Source of the DNA: Archaeoglobus veneficus SNP6
GTDB taxonomy: Archaea; Halobacteriota; Archaeoglobi; Archaeoglobales; Archaeoglobaceae
NCBI RefSeq assembly: GCF_000194625.1
Contig: NC_015320.1
Location: 1,837,944 to 1,901,943 of the forward strand
Length of the DNA stretch: 64,000 bases
Direction: 5' to 3'
Below, in pieces: positions 41,678-49,549 of the stretch. The translations under genes and the position numbers were made by a program. Numbering within the stretch: the stretch's first letter is position 1; each line of letters begins with the position of its first letter. The notes beneath the pieces were generated by a model. That model was not told the DNA's origin and ran no database searches. It saw only the letters and a program-made list of their open reading frames with translations.

Positions 41678-43351
41678 ATGATGCGGCTCTTCAACATTTC
41701 ACGCCTCGAGCTCAAGAAGTCAAGAAAGAAGTACTCCAGAGGTCTCGTAGCAGTAATAGTCATTCTATCAATTTTCGCTGGACTTTCGGCGTACTTCTCT
41801 GCTGGAGAGGGTGTTAAATCTGATAGCAAGCTGTACGTCGTAGCAAGCCCCTACAGGATTGAGGAAAGACACTTTGTCTGGTATCCGATGTCCGCCGGGA
41901 AGGCTATACCTCTCGTAAGGAGCGGCGAGGTTGACGTGGCTTTGGGTCAACTCTTCCTGATTGTTGGCAAATCCGATAAGGCTCTTGCTGCTGCAGACGA
42001 GCTGAAGGCATTAATTGAACGACTGTTTGAAGAGGAGCTTTACAGGAGGTACGGCAGCGACGCGTTTCCCGTGTTTGTGTCTGTGGAGTACGTTAAGAGG
42101 GATGTGACCTACCAGATTGGTTTTAAGGGTGAAGAGAAGTCCAGAAGAGAAGAAACTTCGTCTGCGCCTGGACAGGCTCCAACTCTACCTCCAACCCCTG
42201 CTCCAGCTCCAGAAGAGCTCCCTAAGCCTTTTGAGGAGACAGAAGGTTTGGGCAGGGTTATCGGAGGAGAAGAGAAGTATGTAACTCCAAAGAACTTTTC
42301 ACCACCAAACCTCCTTGGAAAGCTCGTTTACGCGTTTCTTTTTATTCTACCGTCCTACTTTGCTGTACAGGTTTTCTCTTCGTCACTCATCGAGGACAGA
42401 ACCGCGAAGAGGCTTGATGTGCTGCTCGCCACACCCACCTCACCCCTAACAGTTCTCATGGGAAAACTCCTGCCATACCTTGCAACAGCGGTTCTTTCAG
42501 TCCTTGCAGCTTCACTTATCCTGGGAAAAAGCCCGGTAGCTCTCGCATACGTTCTGCCGGTCATTCTCTTCTTCGCAGCCCTTCAAGCCTTCTTTGCAAT
42601 AAACGCGAGAAGTTACAAGGAGATGACGTTCTTCGTAATTTCGACTTCTCTGCTGGTTACGGCCTATATATTCATCCCGGCAGTCTTCGCGGGAACAATT
42701 CCCGTAAGCAAGGTCTCACCAATAACGCTAATGCTCGCGGACTTCGAGGGTGAAGAGATAGGGCTCAGAGATTACGTCTTCGCAACTCTGCAGTTCTACG
42801 CCATGGCTGCTGTGCTCATGGTTCTGGCAGCGAAATCCATGAGTCCCGAAATAGCCCATTCGTCGAAGAGTATTCCGGAAAAGGTCGTTTTGGCCCTAAC
42901 AGGTCTCATGAAGAGAGAATGGCACGCTGCCATTGCATCAATTGCAGCAATACCCTTTGTTTTTATGGTTGAATTTCTCTTACTCTCCGTCCTTTTCGTT
43001 CTTCCAATGGAGTATTCAATTCCTCTCTTCGTAGGCGTCGTTGCAGTGGTTGAGGAAGCGTTTAAGGGCTCCGTTTTGCTTGCTGCTATAAGAAAAGGGC
43101 TCTCTCCCTACCCCTCTGCTCTTGCCTGCGGTCTGGGTTTCTTCGCCGGGGAGAAGCTGATAGTGCTGCTTAACGTGGCCACACAGTATAACGCCCTCCT
43201 ACTTGCACAGTTCTTCGTTCTCCCGCTAATTCTTCACGTCTCTACCATGCTGCTCTTTGCCCTCTTCCGCTCCCACCCCCCCCTCGCCTTTACTCTCGCA
43301 GCAACGCTGCACTTCTTCTACAACCTCGCGGTGGTGATGACCCTTGCTTAA
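41678..43351 (+). CDS. ABC-2 type permease fused to a PrsW-like membrane protease domain
   Basis: A 557-residue membrane protein. Residues 1-380 form an ABC-2 permease with one N-terminal helix, a large outer domain containing a Pro/Ala-rich linker (TLPPTPAPAPEELPKPFEE) and a helix bundle (EDRTAKRLDVLLATPTSPL is the coupling region). From about 400 a second bundle carries EEAFKG (about 460), GLGFFAGE (about 492), HVST (about 521) and LHFFYN (about 546), matching the EExxK, FxxxE and His motifs of PrsW-type intramembrane proteases. ATG 41678 follows AAGGTG. It is divergent from the ATPase and overlaps the second permease. Confidence 0.82.
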   Translation: MMRLFNISRLELKKSRKKYSRGLVAVIVILSIFAGLSAYFSAGEGVKSDSKLYVVASPYRIEERHFVWYPMSAGKAIPLVRSGEVDVALGQLFLIVGKSDKALAAADELKALIERLFEEELYRRYGSDAFPVFVSVEYVKRDVTYQIGFKGEEKSRREETSSAPGQAPTLPPTPAPAPEELPKPFEETEGLGRVIGGEEKYVTPKNFSPPNLLGKLVYAFLFILPSYFAVQVFSSSLIEDRTAKRLDVLLATPTSPLTVLMGKLLPYLATAVLSVLAASLILGKSPVALAYVLPVILFFAALQAFFAINARSYKEMTFFVISTSLLVTAYIFIPAVFAGTIPVSKVSPITLMLADFEGEEIGLRDYVFATLQFYAMAAVLMVLAAKSMSPEIAHSSKSIPEKVVLALTGLMKREWHAAIASIAAIPFVFMVEFLLLSVLFVLPMEYSIPLFVGVVAVVEEAFKGSVLLAAIRKGLSPYPSALACGLGFFAGEKLIVLLNVATQYNALLLAQFFVLPLILHVSTMLLFALFRSHPPLAFTLAATLHFFYNLAVVMTLA

Positions 43352-44393
43352 TTTAAGAATCGTAGAGCTGGCCGCCAAAGATTTGAAGAGTGTCGGGAGA
43401 GAAAAAACGTTTCTCATGGCAGTTGGTCTCCAGCTCTTCGTAGCGATGTTCGCCTCCGTTCTCACCTTCGGTCTCCTTGTCCTCTACAATCCATCTTACG
43501 CTGGAATTGGCGGTGATGTCGAGATTGGTCTTGTTGGTGATGCTCCTGTCCTTGAGAGTGTCCTCAATGCCATAAAGTACGACTCAATCCAGCAAGCACT
43601 GGAGGACTTCTATTCCGGCAAGATCGATGCGGTCGTGTGGCTGCCGAAGGAGAACCTGAGTTCTACGAACTTTGTGCGTGTTTACCTGCCTAAAGAAGAG
43701 GTTAAAGCAATACAGGCATCTATAGTCCTGAGAGAGAAGCTTGTGGAATATGAGGAGAAGCTCAGAGAACTCAGGGGAGTTCCGGGTGAAGTGAATTTGA
43801 AGATCTATTCTCCAGAATTCGAGTCGGTTGAAGTGCCAGAAGGTTCCTCGGTTCCGTTCAAGCTGATTTACGTGGTTCTTATACCCCTGCTCATGCTGAC
43901 AACGGCAGCAACAGCAGCAGGCATGTTTATAGACCTCATTACGGAGGAAATTGAGTCAAAAACAGCCCACGTCTTGCTCGCCACACCGCTAACGCCCATC
44001 GAGTTTATTGCCGGAAAAGTTCTCGCAGCGATCGTGCTTTCGGCCATCCTCGCACCAACATGGATGCTCCTTCTTATCCTCAACGGCGTAGAGATTCACA
44101 GCTTTGCCCTCGTTGCCCTGCTGTCCGTTGCCGTCTCCTGCATATTTATCTCAATCGCAGGCATCGCAAGCCTCGCAGGAGATAGAGAGAGGGCGCAGCT
44201 AATCTTTTCCCTGTTAGTCATCGGCCTGATACCAGTCTTCTTCATCTCCCACCTTACGCCTGCTGGTCTGGTTACGAGGATTGCTGCAGGCTCACCATTC
44301 GAAGTGTATGCAGTGGTAGTGTACCTGACGGCGCCTGTTTTGCTCGTTTATGTGTCCTCCAGACTTATTGCTGACAGGTTGTTTAGAGAATAA
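43344..44393 (+). CDS. ABC-2 type transporter permease
   Basis: A 349-residue permease with one N-terminal helix, an external domain of about 150 residues and five or more C-terminal helices; EEIESKTAHVLLATPLTPIE is the conserved ABC-2 coupling segment, as in its neighbour. It starts at TTG 43344, 8 bp before the end of the preceding permease and 6 bp after GGTGGTGAT, so translation is coupled. The two permeases probably form a heterodimer with the divergent ATPase. The substrate is unknown. Confidence 0.88.
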   Translation: MLNLRIVELAAKDLKSVGREKTFLMAVGLQLFVAMFASVLTFGLLVLYNPSYAGIGGDVEIGLVGDAPVLESVLNAIKYDSIQQALEDFYSGKIDAVVWLPKENLSSTNFVRVYLPKEEVKAIQASIVLREKLVEYEEKLRELRGVPGEVNLKIYSPEFESVEVPEGSSVPFKLIYVVLIPLLMLTTAATAAGMFIDLITEEIESKTAHVLLATPLTPIEFIAGKVLAAIVLSAILAPTWMLLLILNGVEIHSFALVALLSVAVSCIFISIAGIASLAGDRERAQLIFSLLVIGLIPVFFISHLTPAGLVTRIAAGSPFEVYAVVVYLTAPVLLVYVSSRLIADRLFRE

Positions 44394-44496
44394 GCTGCTC
44401 TGGCAGCTTTTACTTATCTTCAGAAACTCCGGATTTTAACGATCTTACGTTAAAAGTTGGAAAAAACAAAAGATGAGCGGCACCCCAACTTTTGGG

Positions 44497-44570
44497 ACGC
44501 CGCCGGCAGGATTCGAACCTGCGACCATCGGCTTAACAGGCCGACGCTCTACCAGCTAAGCTACGGCGGC
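44497..44570 (-). tRNA. tRNA-Asn (GTT)
   Basis: A 74-nt cloverleaf on the minus strand. The acceptor GCCGCCG pairs with CGGCGGC then discriminator G. The anticodon stem TCGGC/GCCGA encloses CTGTTAA, anticodon GTT. The T arm is GCAGGTTCGAATCCTGC. No intron. ORFs drawn across it are spurious. Confidence 0.96.
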
Positions 44571-44761
44571 TCTTGCCATTCTCATGCTGAGGTGAATTTA
44601 AACTTTATCCTCGTATATGTGCTGACCACTGAACTGCTGCAAGAAAGTACCGGTGGGCGCAACATTTTACTTTTTTGACACCTTCGGGAAGATTGGACTT
44701 TTCACACTACGTTATTTTCGCGACAAATTTAGGCAAGAGATAAAATTTACAAAAATAAAAA

Positions 44762-46210
44762 TCAGTACGTCTTCGCTATCGCGTTCAGGTAGCCCTTTCC
44801 ACCGCAGACGATACAGCTTCCTTCGTATTCAACATCAATCCAGTCCGGCTTTTCTTCAAACCTTCCAAGTACGCTGCCGCCCGCTTCAGTTTCTATGGAA
44901 TCTCCACACTCCGTTGACGAGCAAAGGTGTACGAGTGCAACACCCTTTCCAACCCATCCTGCAACTTCAGAAATGTTATCGAAGTACTTTATTTTCTCCT
45001 TCATCCTTTCGAGAGCAGCTTTACTCATGCGCTCCTTCATTTCCGCAGCCCATTTCTCTATTCTTTCCTTTGTAAGCTCCTCGACGGAAATCTTGAACTT
45101 CTTCCTCTCATCCCTGAACGAAACGACCACTGCGTTCTCTGCAACCTCCTTCGGGCCAACCTCTATCCTCATCGCTGCACCCTTCAGCTCCCACCTGTAG
45201 TACTTCGCTCCCGGCCTCTCATCGCTGTCGTCCAGCAAAACGCGATATCCAAAGCCCTTCAGCCTGTCAAAGATTTTTTCGCACAGCTCAAGTACCTCTT
45301 TCTCCTTCCCCTTGTACAGAACCGGGATTATGACTATCTGCGTTGGCGAAACCTCAAATGGGAGAATAAGACCAAGATCGTCTCCATGTATGCTGATCAG
45401 TGCAGCTATGCAGCGTTCGGAGATACCGTAGCAGGTCTGGTGCGCAAATTCGTGCTCTCCGTCAGGTTTCTCATAAGTTATGCCAAACGTTCTGGCAAAA
45501 TTATCTCCGAGGTGATGTACGGTTCCGATCTGCATTGTCCTGCCATCAGGCATGACCGTGTCGAACGCGATGGTGTATGCAGCGCCAGGGAACTTGTCCC
45601 ACTCCGGCCTCCTTATGACGAGGTACGGAATTGCAAGGAAGTCGTAAAACTCCTTGTAGTAGCCCACCGCCTTTCTAACCTGCTCTTCTGCCTCTTCAAA
45701 CGTTCTGTGGACTGTGTGTGCCTCTTTGAAGGACGTTATCTCGCGAAGCCTTATCAGAGGGCGGGTGTGCTTGGTTTCGTAACGGAAGGTGTTTACAATC
45801 TGGTAAACCTTAAGCGGTAAATCTGCATGACTCCTTATCCAGAGCTTGAACATGGGATACATTGCAGTCTCACTCGTGGGCCTTAACGCGAGTTTTACAT
45901 CTAAAGGCGTTAGGCCGCCATGGGTTACCCAGTAAACCTCGTCCTCGAACCCCTTTATGTGCTCTCCTTCCCTTCCAAGCTCTGTTTCAGGAATCAAAGC
46001 AGGGAAGTAAACCTCGTCATGGTCTCTATCCATTATCTCCCTGAGTTTTCCATAAACAAGCTGCCTTATCTTGAATCCGAAGGGATACCAGACGTAAAGC
46101 CCCTTGACAGGGTAGCGAATGTCCATTATCTGCGCCTGCTGGATTATCTCGTGATACCACTCGGAGAAATTCTCCTTTGGCGGCAGGCTTTCTGATTTAT
46201 CCTGAGCCAT
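44762..46210 (-). CDS. proS: Prolyl-tRNA synthetase (archaeal type)
   Basis: A 482-residue class II synthetase of the archaeal/eukaryal type, without the bacterial editing insertion. Motifs: RYPVKGLYVWYPFGFKIRQL, LRPTSETAMYPMF, RYETKHTRPLIRLREI (motif 2) and GISERCIAALI (motif 3 region). The C-terminal zinc-binding part has CSSTECG and CIVCGGKG, and the chain ends in the characteristic Tyr (AKTY). ATG 46210 follows GAGGTGAC; the GTG at 46219 overlaps that signal and is rejected. CTTAATAAAAAG about 30 bp upstream is the TATA box. Confidence 0.96.
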   Translation of the reverse strand: MAQDKSESLPPKENFSEWYHEIIQQAQIMDIRYPVKGLYVWYPFGFKIRQLVYGKLREIMDRDHDEVYFPALIPETELGREGEHIKGFEDEVYWVTHGGLTPLDVKLALRPTSETAMYPMFKLWIRSHADLPLKVYQIVNTFRYETKHTRPLIRLREITSFKEAHTVHRTFEEAEEQVRKAVGYYKEFYDFLAIPYLVIRRPEWDKFPGAAYTIAFDTVMPDGRTMQIGTVHHLGDNFARTFGITYEKPDGEHEFAHQTCYGISERCIAALISIHGDDLGLILPFEVSPTQIVIIPVLYKGKEKEVLELCEKIFDRLKGFGYRVLLDDSDERPGAKYYRWELKGAAMRIEVGPKEVAENAVVVSFRDERKKFKISVEELTKERIEKWAAEMKERMSKAALERMKEKIKYFDNISEVAGWVGKGVALVHLCSSTECGDSIETEAGGSVLGRFEEKPDWIDVEYEGSCIVCGGKGYLNAIAKTY

Positions 46211-46324
46211 TACAGTCACCTCTAAGGCGGGCGGGTTGGCTTTTTATTAAGCTTTCGTAAGCTGCCAGTATAAAGCGCAGAAGAGGTTTGATATATGGTA
46301 TTAACGTTTGGTTAGCTAGCTGGG

Positions 46325-46502
46325 ATGGATCGCTTCATTGCTCACAGTACTGGTAGCCTTGACGTGCAGAGACGTGCAGAGCTATGACGAGAAACTTCCC
46401 AATGAGATCTATGAGCAGTACATGGCAGCGTGGGGGAAGGTCAACCTTGTACCTGAGGAGGTCAGGCTGGAGGGGCTCATAGCCACTGTCCAATCAAACT
46501 GA
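46325..46502 (+). pseudogene. Small gene broken by a 10-bp tandem duplication
   Basis: The ATG frame from 46325 reads MDRFIAHSTGSLDVQ and then hits a TGA (46385-46387). The 10-mer GACGTGCAGA is present twice in tandem (46361-46370, 46371-46380). Removing one copy joins the frame smoothly to SYDEKLPNEIYEQYMAAW and KVNLVPEEVRLEGLIATV, ending at TGA 46500-46502, about 55 residues. The second half is coding-like, with amphipathic helices and Glu/Leu balance. This looks like a recent slippage frameshift in a small gene of unknown family. Confidence 0.55.
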
Positions 46503-46586
46503 TTAGTGGGCTGGCAATTTTATCAAATTTGCAAATCTATAAATTTTTAAATACTCTGGTGCAGATACGTAAATTGGTGACGAATT

Positions 46587-46766
46587 ATGACAAATGTGGA
46601 TTACGAAAGAGAGTATAATGAAATGCTTGAAAAGGCTATGAGCAAGCCTGGCTTAGCGGAGCTTATGAGGTTATATGGGAATATTAACAAGAGTATCAGG
46701 GTAAGTAAGAGATGTACGGGCAGAGTTGAATACTATTTTGCTACGAACTCAGATCACTCCTTCTGA
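46587..46766 (+). CDS. 59-residue protein paired with the Clp-fold protease
   Basis: An ATG-to-TGA frame encoding MTNVDYEREYNEMLEKAM, then SKPGLAELMRLYGNINKSI and a basic/aromatic end (GRVEYYFATNSDHSF). TTTTTAAATAC about 40 bp upstream and GGTGACG about 4 bp before the ATG are good signals. Its stop is 10 bp before the protease TTG start, and its end supplies the GAGGTG ribosome site for it, so the two are co-translated. It could be an adaptor, substrate or inhibitor of the protease. No known domain is recognised. Confidence 0.7.
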   Translation: MTNVDYEREYNEMLEKAMSKPGLAELMRLYGNINKSIRVSKRCTGRVEYYFATNSDHSF

Positions 46767-46776
46767 GGTGTAAATT

Positions 46777-47745
46777 TTGCCCTCGTGGGGCGAGATACTT
46801 AGAGAAATCGCAAATAAGGAAATAGTGTGGGCAAAGAAAGTTGAACAAGGTGAAAATCTACCACATCCGTGTGACGTTGTAAGAAGAGAATATCTTATGA
46901 AACTTCACAAATATACAGGAAGAAACACGATCGTTTATGCTACAAGCTGGACTCAAGCACACCAGATTCCACCGGAATACATAACAATCACCGAGGAAGA
47001 TATTCAGGGATTCATGGAGGCCATCTACGGGCTGGAAGGAAAGGAACTCGATCTGATCCTACATAGTCCCGGAGGTCAGCCAAGTGCAACAGAAGCTCTT
47101 GTGACATATCTCAGAAAGAAATTTGATGACATCCGAGTTATAGTTCCCCAGGCAGCAATGTCTGCTGCTACTATGCTGGCTTGTGCGGCAAATAAGATAA
47201 TAATGGGCAAGCATTCTTCACTTGGCCCTGTTGACCCTCAGTTGATCCTCGACACCCCTCTTGGTAGGAGGTCTGTTCCAGCTGGGGCAATTCTTGATCA
47301 GTTTGGATGGGCCAAGTATGAATGTGAGGGTAATCAAGAAAGTTTGGGTATTTGGGTTCCTATACTACAGCAATACGGTCCTGCTTTACTTATAGAGGCA
47401 AATAACGCTATAGAACTCTCTCAACAGCTTGTTAATAAATGGCTAAGAGAGTATATGTTCAAAGACATAGAAGATGGCGAAAAACTTGCTGAGGCTATCT
47501 CCAAAAAGCTTTCAGATCATAGATACTTCAAAAGCCACAGCAGACATATAAGCATAGACGAAGCAAGAGAATTAGGACTTTTAGTAGAAGAGCTTGAAAA
47601 TGATCAAAAATTTCAAGATCTCGTGCTTTCTGTATTTCATGCGACCACTATTACGTTTGACCTAACTGCAGCTGTCAAGATAATTGAGAACCATGAAGGT
47701 AGGGCATTTATTAAGCTATACGGACATCCAAAGCAGGATGAGTAA
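46777..47745 (+). CDS. Clp-fold serine protease, SDH (serine dehydrogenase proteinase) family
   Basis: A 322-residue protein with the ClpP/crotonase fold of the SDH_sah/SppA group. Visible: the oxyanion segment LILHSPGGQPSATEAL (about 93-108), nucleophile Ser in QAAMSAATMLACAA (Ser129), SSLGPVDPQL with Asp (about 153) and a helical C-terminal region. No signal peptide or membrane helix, so it is cytoplasmic. It starts at TTG 46777 behind GAGGTG. Proteins of this family are often in accessory regions; the target is unknown. It is co-translated with a 59-residue ORF and followed by the tRNA-fragment tract. Confidence 0.82.
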   Translation: MPSWGEILREIANKEIVWAKKVEQGENLPHPCDVVRREYLMKLHKYTGRNTIVYATSWTQAHQIPPEYITITEEDIQGFMEAIYGLEGKELDLILHSPGGQPSATEALVTYLRKKFDDIRVIVPQAAMSAATMLACAANKIIMGKHSSLGPVDPQLILDTPLGRRSVPAGAILDQFGWAKYECEGNQESLGIWVPILQQYGPALLIEANNAIELSQQLVNKWLREYMFKDIEDGEKLAEAISKKLSDHRYFKSHSRHISIDEARELGLLVEELENDQKFQDLVLSVFHATTITFDLTAAVKIIENHEGRAFIKLYGHPKQDE

Positions 47746-47789
47746 ATCAAGAGTTAATTGCTATACTTGAACTGTTAGATAAACAATCA

Positions 47790-47852
47790 CGCCGGCCTTT
47801 CGAGCCGGCGATCATACGGGACTCTCGATCCCGTGGTCCGGGACATAGTCCC
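47790..47852 (+). repeat. Joined anticodon arms of tRNA-Glu type (TTC and CTC), degenerate
   Basis: Two perfect stem-loops in a row. The first is CGCCGGC/GCCGGCG around loop CTTTCGA (47790-47810), preceded by CAATCA; this is the anticodon arm of an archaeal tRNA-Glu(TTC). The second is ACGGGA/TCCCGT around CTCTCGA (47816-47834), preceded by ATCAT and followed by GGTCCGGG, as in tRNA-Glu(CTC). A third short hairpin, GGGAC-ATA-GTCCC (47840-47852), sits where the T arm would be. No acceptor stem can be formed, so it is not a functional tRNA. Confidence 0.65.
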
Positions 47853-47855
47853 AGC

Positions 47856-47924
47856 CTATTGTGTCCACAATCCTGGACCTGCATGCAGTTGCAGATCCTG
47901 CAACAAGGTGTGTGAACACAATAG
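47856..47924. repeat. Long inverted repeat enclosing nested hairpins
   Basis: CTATTGTGT (47856-47864) pairs with ACACAATAG (47916-47924). Inside are the palindrome CTGCATGCAG (47879-47888) and the perfect hairpin GTTGCAG-ATC-CTGCAAC (47888-47904). The whole could fold as one structured RNA between the two tRNA-like units. Confidence 0.5.
47861..47881 (+). repeat. Direct repeat, copy 1 (partner at 48197-48218)
   Basis: The core CACAATCCTGGA is preceded by GTGTC and followed by CCTG here. Copy 2 at 48197-48218 has one extra C and one substitution (GTGTCC, then ACTG after the core). The copies are about 336 bp apart and bracket most of the tRNA-like tract. Confidence 0.5.
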
Positions 47925-47937
47925 ACTGCAAAACGTT

Positions 47938-47997
47938 CCGACCTTGCGAGTCGGTTTATCATGTGGGCCTGTCGAGCCGCGACTCGGGTTCAAATCC
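47938..47997 (+). repeat. Degenerate tRNA-Asp-like 3' part with an extra anticodon-type arm
   Basis: CCGAC/GTCGG around CTTGCGA (47938-47954) has the exact 5-bp stem and 7-nt loop of an anticodon arm (anticodon position TGC). Next, TATCATG leads to GGC-CTGTCGA-GCC (anticodon position GTC, as tRNA-Asp), then GACTCGGGTTCAAATCC, which keeps the T-loop TTCAAAT but has a damaged stem. Mismatches in both stems show decay. No acceptor stem. Confidence 0.6.
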
Positions 47998-48014
47998 TAA
48001 ATTCTACAACCTTG

Positions 48015-48035
48015 CGAGTCGAAAGATTCTTCGAC
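48015..48035 (+). repeat. Hairpin and one arm of an 11-bp inverted repeat
   Basis: GTCGAA (48018-48023) pairs with TTCGAC (48030-48035). The 11-mer CGAGTCGAAAG (48015-48025) recurs inverted at 48259-48269, where it is followed on the minus strand by a T-loop-like GGTTCAAACC (about 48234-48243). The tract therefore has tRNA-like pieces on both strands. From 48036 to 48367 I see no gene. Confidence 0.45.
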
Positions 48036-48196
48036 ACTGTGGTCTTGGCAGTCTCTTCTCCACATTAACCCCCTGTTATCACCTTAGAACACGCCAGCCT
48101 GACGGTGCAAAATTAAAGCTTGTGTCCACACTTCCGTTGGATTCAAACGGATAAATAGAAACAGGCCTATAATTCCATAAGGATTCCACGGAGTAA

Positions 48197-48218
48197 GTGT
48201 CCCACAATCCTGGAACTG
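48197..48218 (+). repeat. Direct repeat, copy 2 (partner at 47861-47881)
   Basis: Near-copy of the element at 47861-47881 around CACAATCCTGGA. Here CCACA and TGTGG also pair locally (48202-48221), and CCTGG/CCCAGG follow, so the copy lies in a hairpin. Confidence 0.5.
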
Positions 48219-48367
48219 TGGATCCCAGGAACCAGGTTTGAACCATAAGTCCCGCAACCTTTCGACTCGAAAGAGTTTGACCTACTTCACTGTGGAGATG
48301 AGGCTCTCTTTTTTCTACCTCCCCGTCAACACCATAGAACATGCTAAAGTTTTGGTGCTAAACAAAA

Positions 48368-49528
48368 TCACCAATAGATTTCAATATTTGAGACTATTCC
48401 CAAGCTCTCCCAGTAAAAGCCCCCTAATAATTCTTTCTGCTCCTCTAGTTCTTTGTATTTCTTGTCCAGCTTCTCCTTTTCCTCCTTTAACTCATCATAC
48501 ATTCTCTTGAGCTTTGCATATTCAACAGGATCGTGAATGACTGTTCTCCCTCTCAATTCTTTTTCGTATTCTTCAACCTTTTTATTAAACTCTTCAGCTT
48601 CTTTATTGTACTCTTCTAATGCCTTCTTGTACTCTATCCACTTCTGTTTGTAGTCCTCGTAAAACCAGTATTCTGGAGATTTTGCTTTATCTATACTTAT
48701 CAGACCATACTCCTTACCCACAACCACATAGGCAATCTTATCGTAGTGCGGTGGGGAAAACGTCACCAATTTACCATCAACAAACTGATAAACTGTAATA
48801 AAGCCACCTCCAGTACAATCAACGTAAACTAGCCCTTTATCGGTTGTATTAAAGACATTGAGAGCATGTCCTATGCCATCAACAAAGTCTATTGCAACAA
48901 ATCCAGCTCTAATTCCAGCAGCTTCAGCGTTGTTGTGAAGCATTTCGGCAAAGTCGGCACAGACAAACGAAGCATAGTCGTAAGAGAGTTTGTCGGTATC
49001 ATCCTTTTTGAGGAAAGAGATTAGTTCATCCCAAGTAGGGTCGGTTGCGTTTTTATAGTTCACTAAGCAAACCCTCTCTCCCGATGCCTTAGCAATAGGA
49101 ATACAATTTCTGTAGACATCAGGCTCAATGGTCTTCTTTACAGCCTCTATATTTACTGGAGGGATCGACGGAATTTCTGATAATATACCTCCCTCTTTTA
49201 TTTTATCGAAGAACGGAAGAATTTCTTGGTCGAAATAACCCATAAATAGGACTAACAAAGAAAGCAGAATCAAATACTTGATCTTACTTGATTTTTTCTT
49301 TTTCTGGGTTCTGACTGGAACAGAATATGGTGTCGGTCTTATTTTACTCTTAGGCAAAGAAGGCTCTTTTACTCTAGAGACGAATGGAGGTGTTTTTGAT
49401 CTCCATGCCTCGATATTCACACAATTGTGAGAGGGAGGTAACCTATGGTCTTCGCAAAACAAGCCACCACAGTACCTGCACTTGAATGGATATGCAACGT
49501 TTTTGCCGCAGAACTGGCACTTTGACAT
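48368..49528 (-). CDS. AN1-type zinc finger, membrane-anchored transglutaminase-like protein
   Basis: A 386-residue protein. Residues 1-38 form an AN1-like zinc finger (CQFCGKN, CRYCGGLFCEDHRLPPSHNC). A basic linker (KKKKSSKIK) leads to one membrane helix (about 86-103). Then comes a transglutaminase-like domain with Cys in ASFVCADFAEMLHNNAEAAG, His in GIGHALNVFN and Asp in LVYVDCTGGG. The C-terminal 100 residues form a Lys/Glu coiled coil. The zinc finger would be cytoplasmic and the protease-like domain outside. AGGTGGATT precedes the ATG. It follows the second AN1 gene by 21 bp, suggesting one operon. Confidence 0.82.
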   Translation of the reverse strand: MSKCQFCGKNVAYPFKCRYCGGLFCEDHRLPPSHNCVNIEAWRSKTPPFVSRVKEPSLPKSKIRPTPYSVPVRTQKKKKSSKIKYLILLSLLVLFMGYFDQEILPFFDKIKEGGILSEIPSIPPVNIEAVKKTIEPDVYRNCIPIAKASGERVCLVNYKNATDPTWDELISFLKKDDTDKLSYDYASFVCADFAEMLHNNAEAAGIRAGFVAIDFVDGIGHALNVFNTTDKGLVYVDCTGGGFITVYQFVDGKLVTFSPPHYDKIAYVVVGKEYGLISIDKAKSPEYWFYEDYKQKWIEYKKALEEYNKEAEEFNKKVEEYEKELRGRTVIHDPVEYAKLKRMYDELKEEKEKLDKKYKELEEQKELLGGFYWESLGIVSNIEIYW

Positions 49529-49549
49529 CTAATCCACCTATAAGGCTTG

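Noticed and set aside
44457..44678. Plus-strand ORF containing GRIRTCDHRLNRPTLYQLS
   Set aside because: This is the well-known translation artefact of a minus-strand tRNA (here tRNA-Asn).
45862..46195. Plus-strand ORFs opposite proS
   Set aside because: Antisense frames of the ProRS N-terminal region without start signals or domains.
47790..47997. Functional tRNA-Glu or tRNA-Asp genes
   Set aside because: Anticodon arms are present but no acceptor stem or complete D arm can be drawn, and the Asp-like T stem is damaged.
47790..48275. CRISPR array
   Set aside because: The repeated elements are few, unequal, partly inverted and irregularly spaced; no cas genes are in the window.
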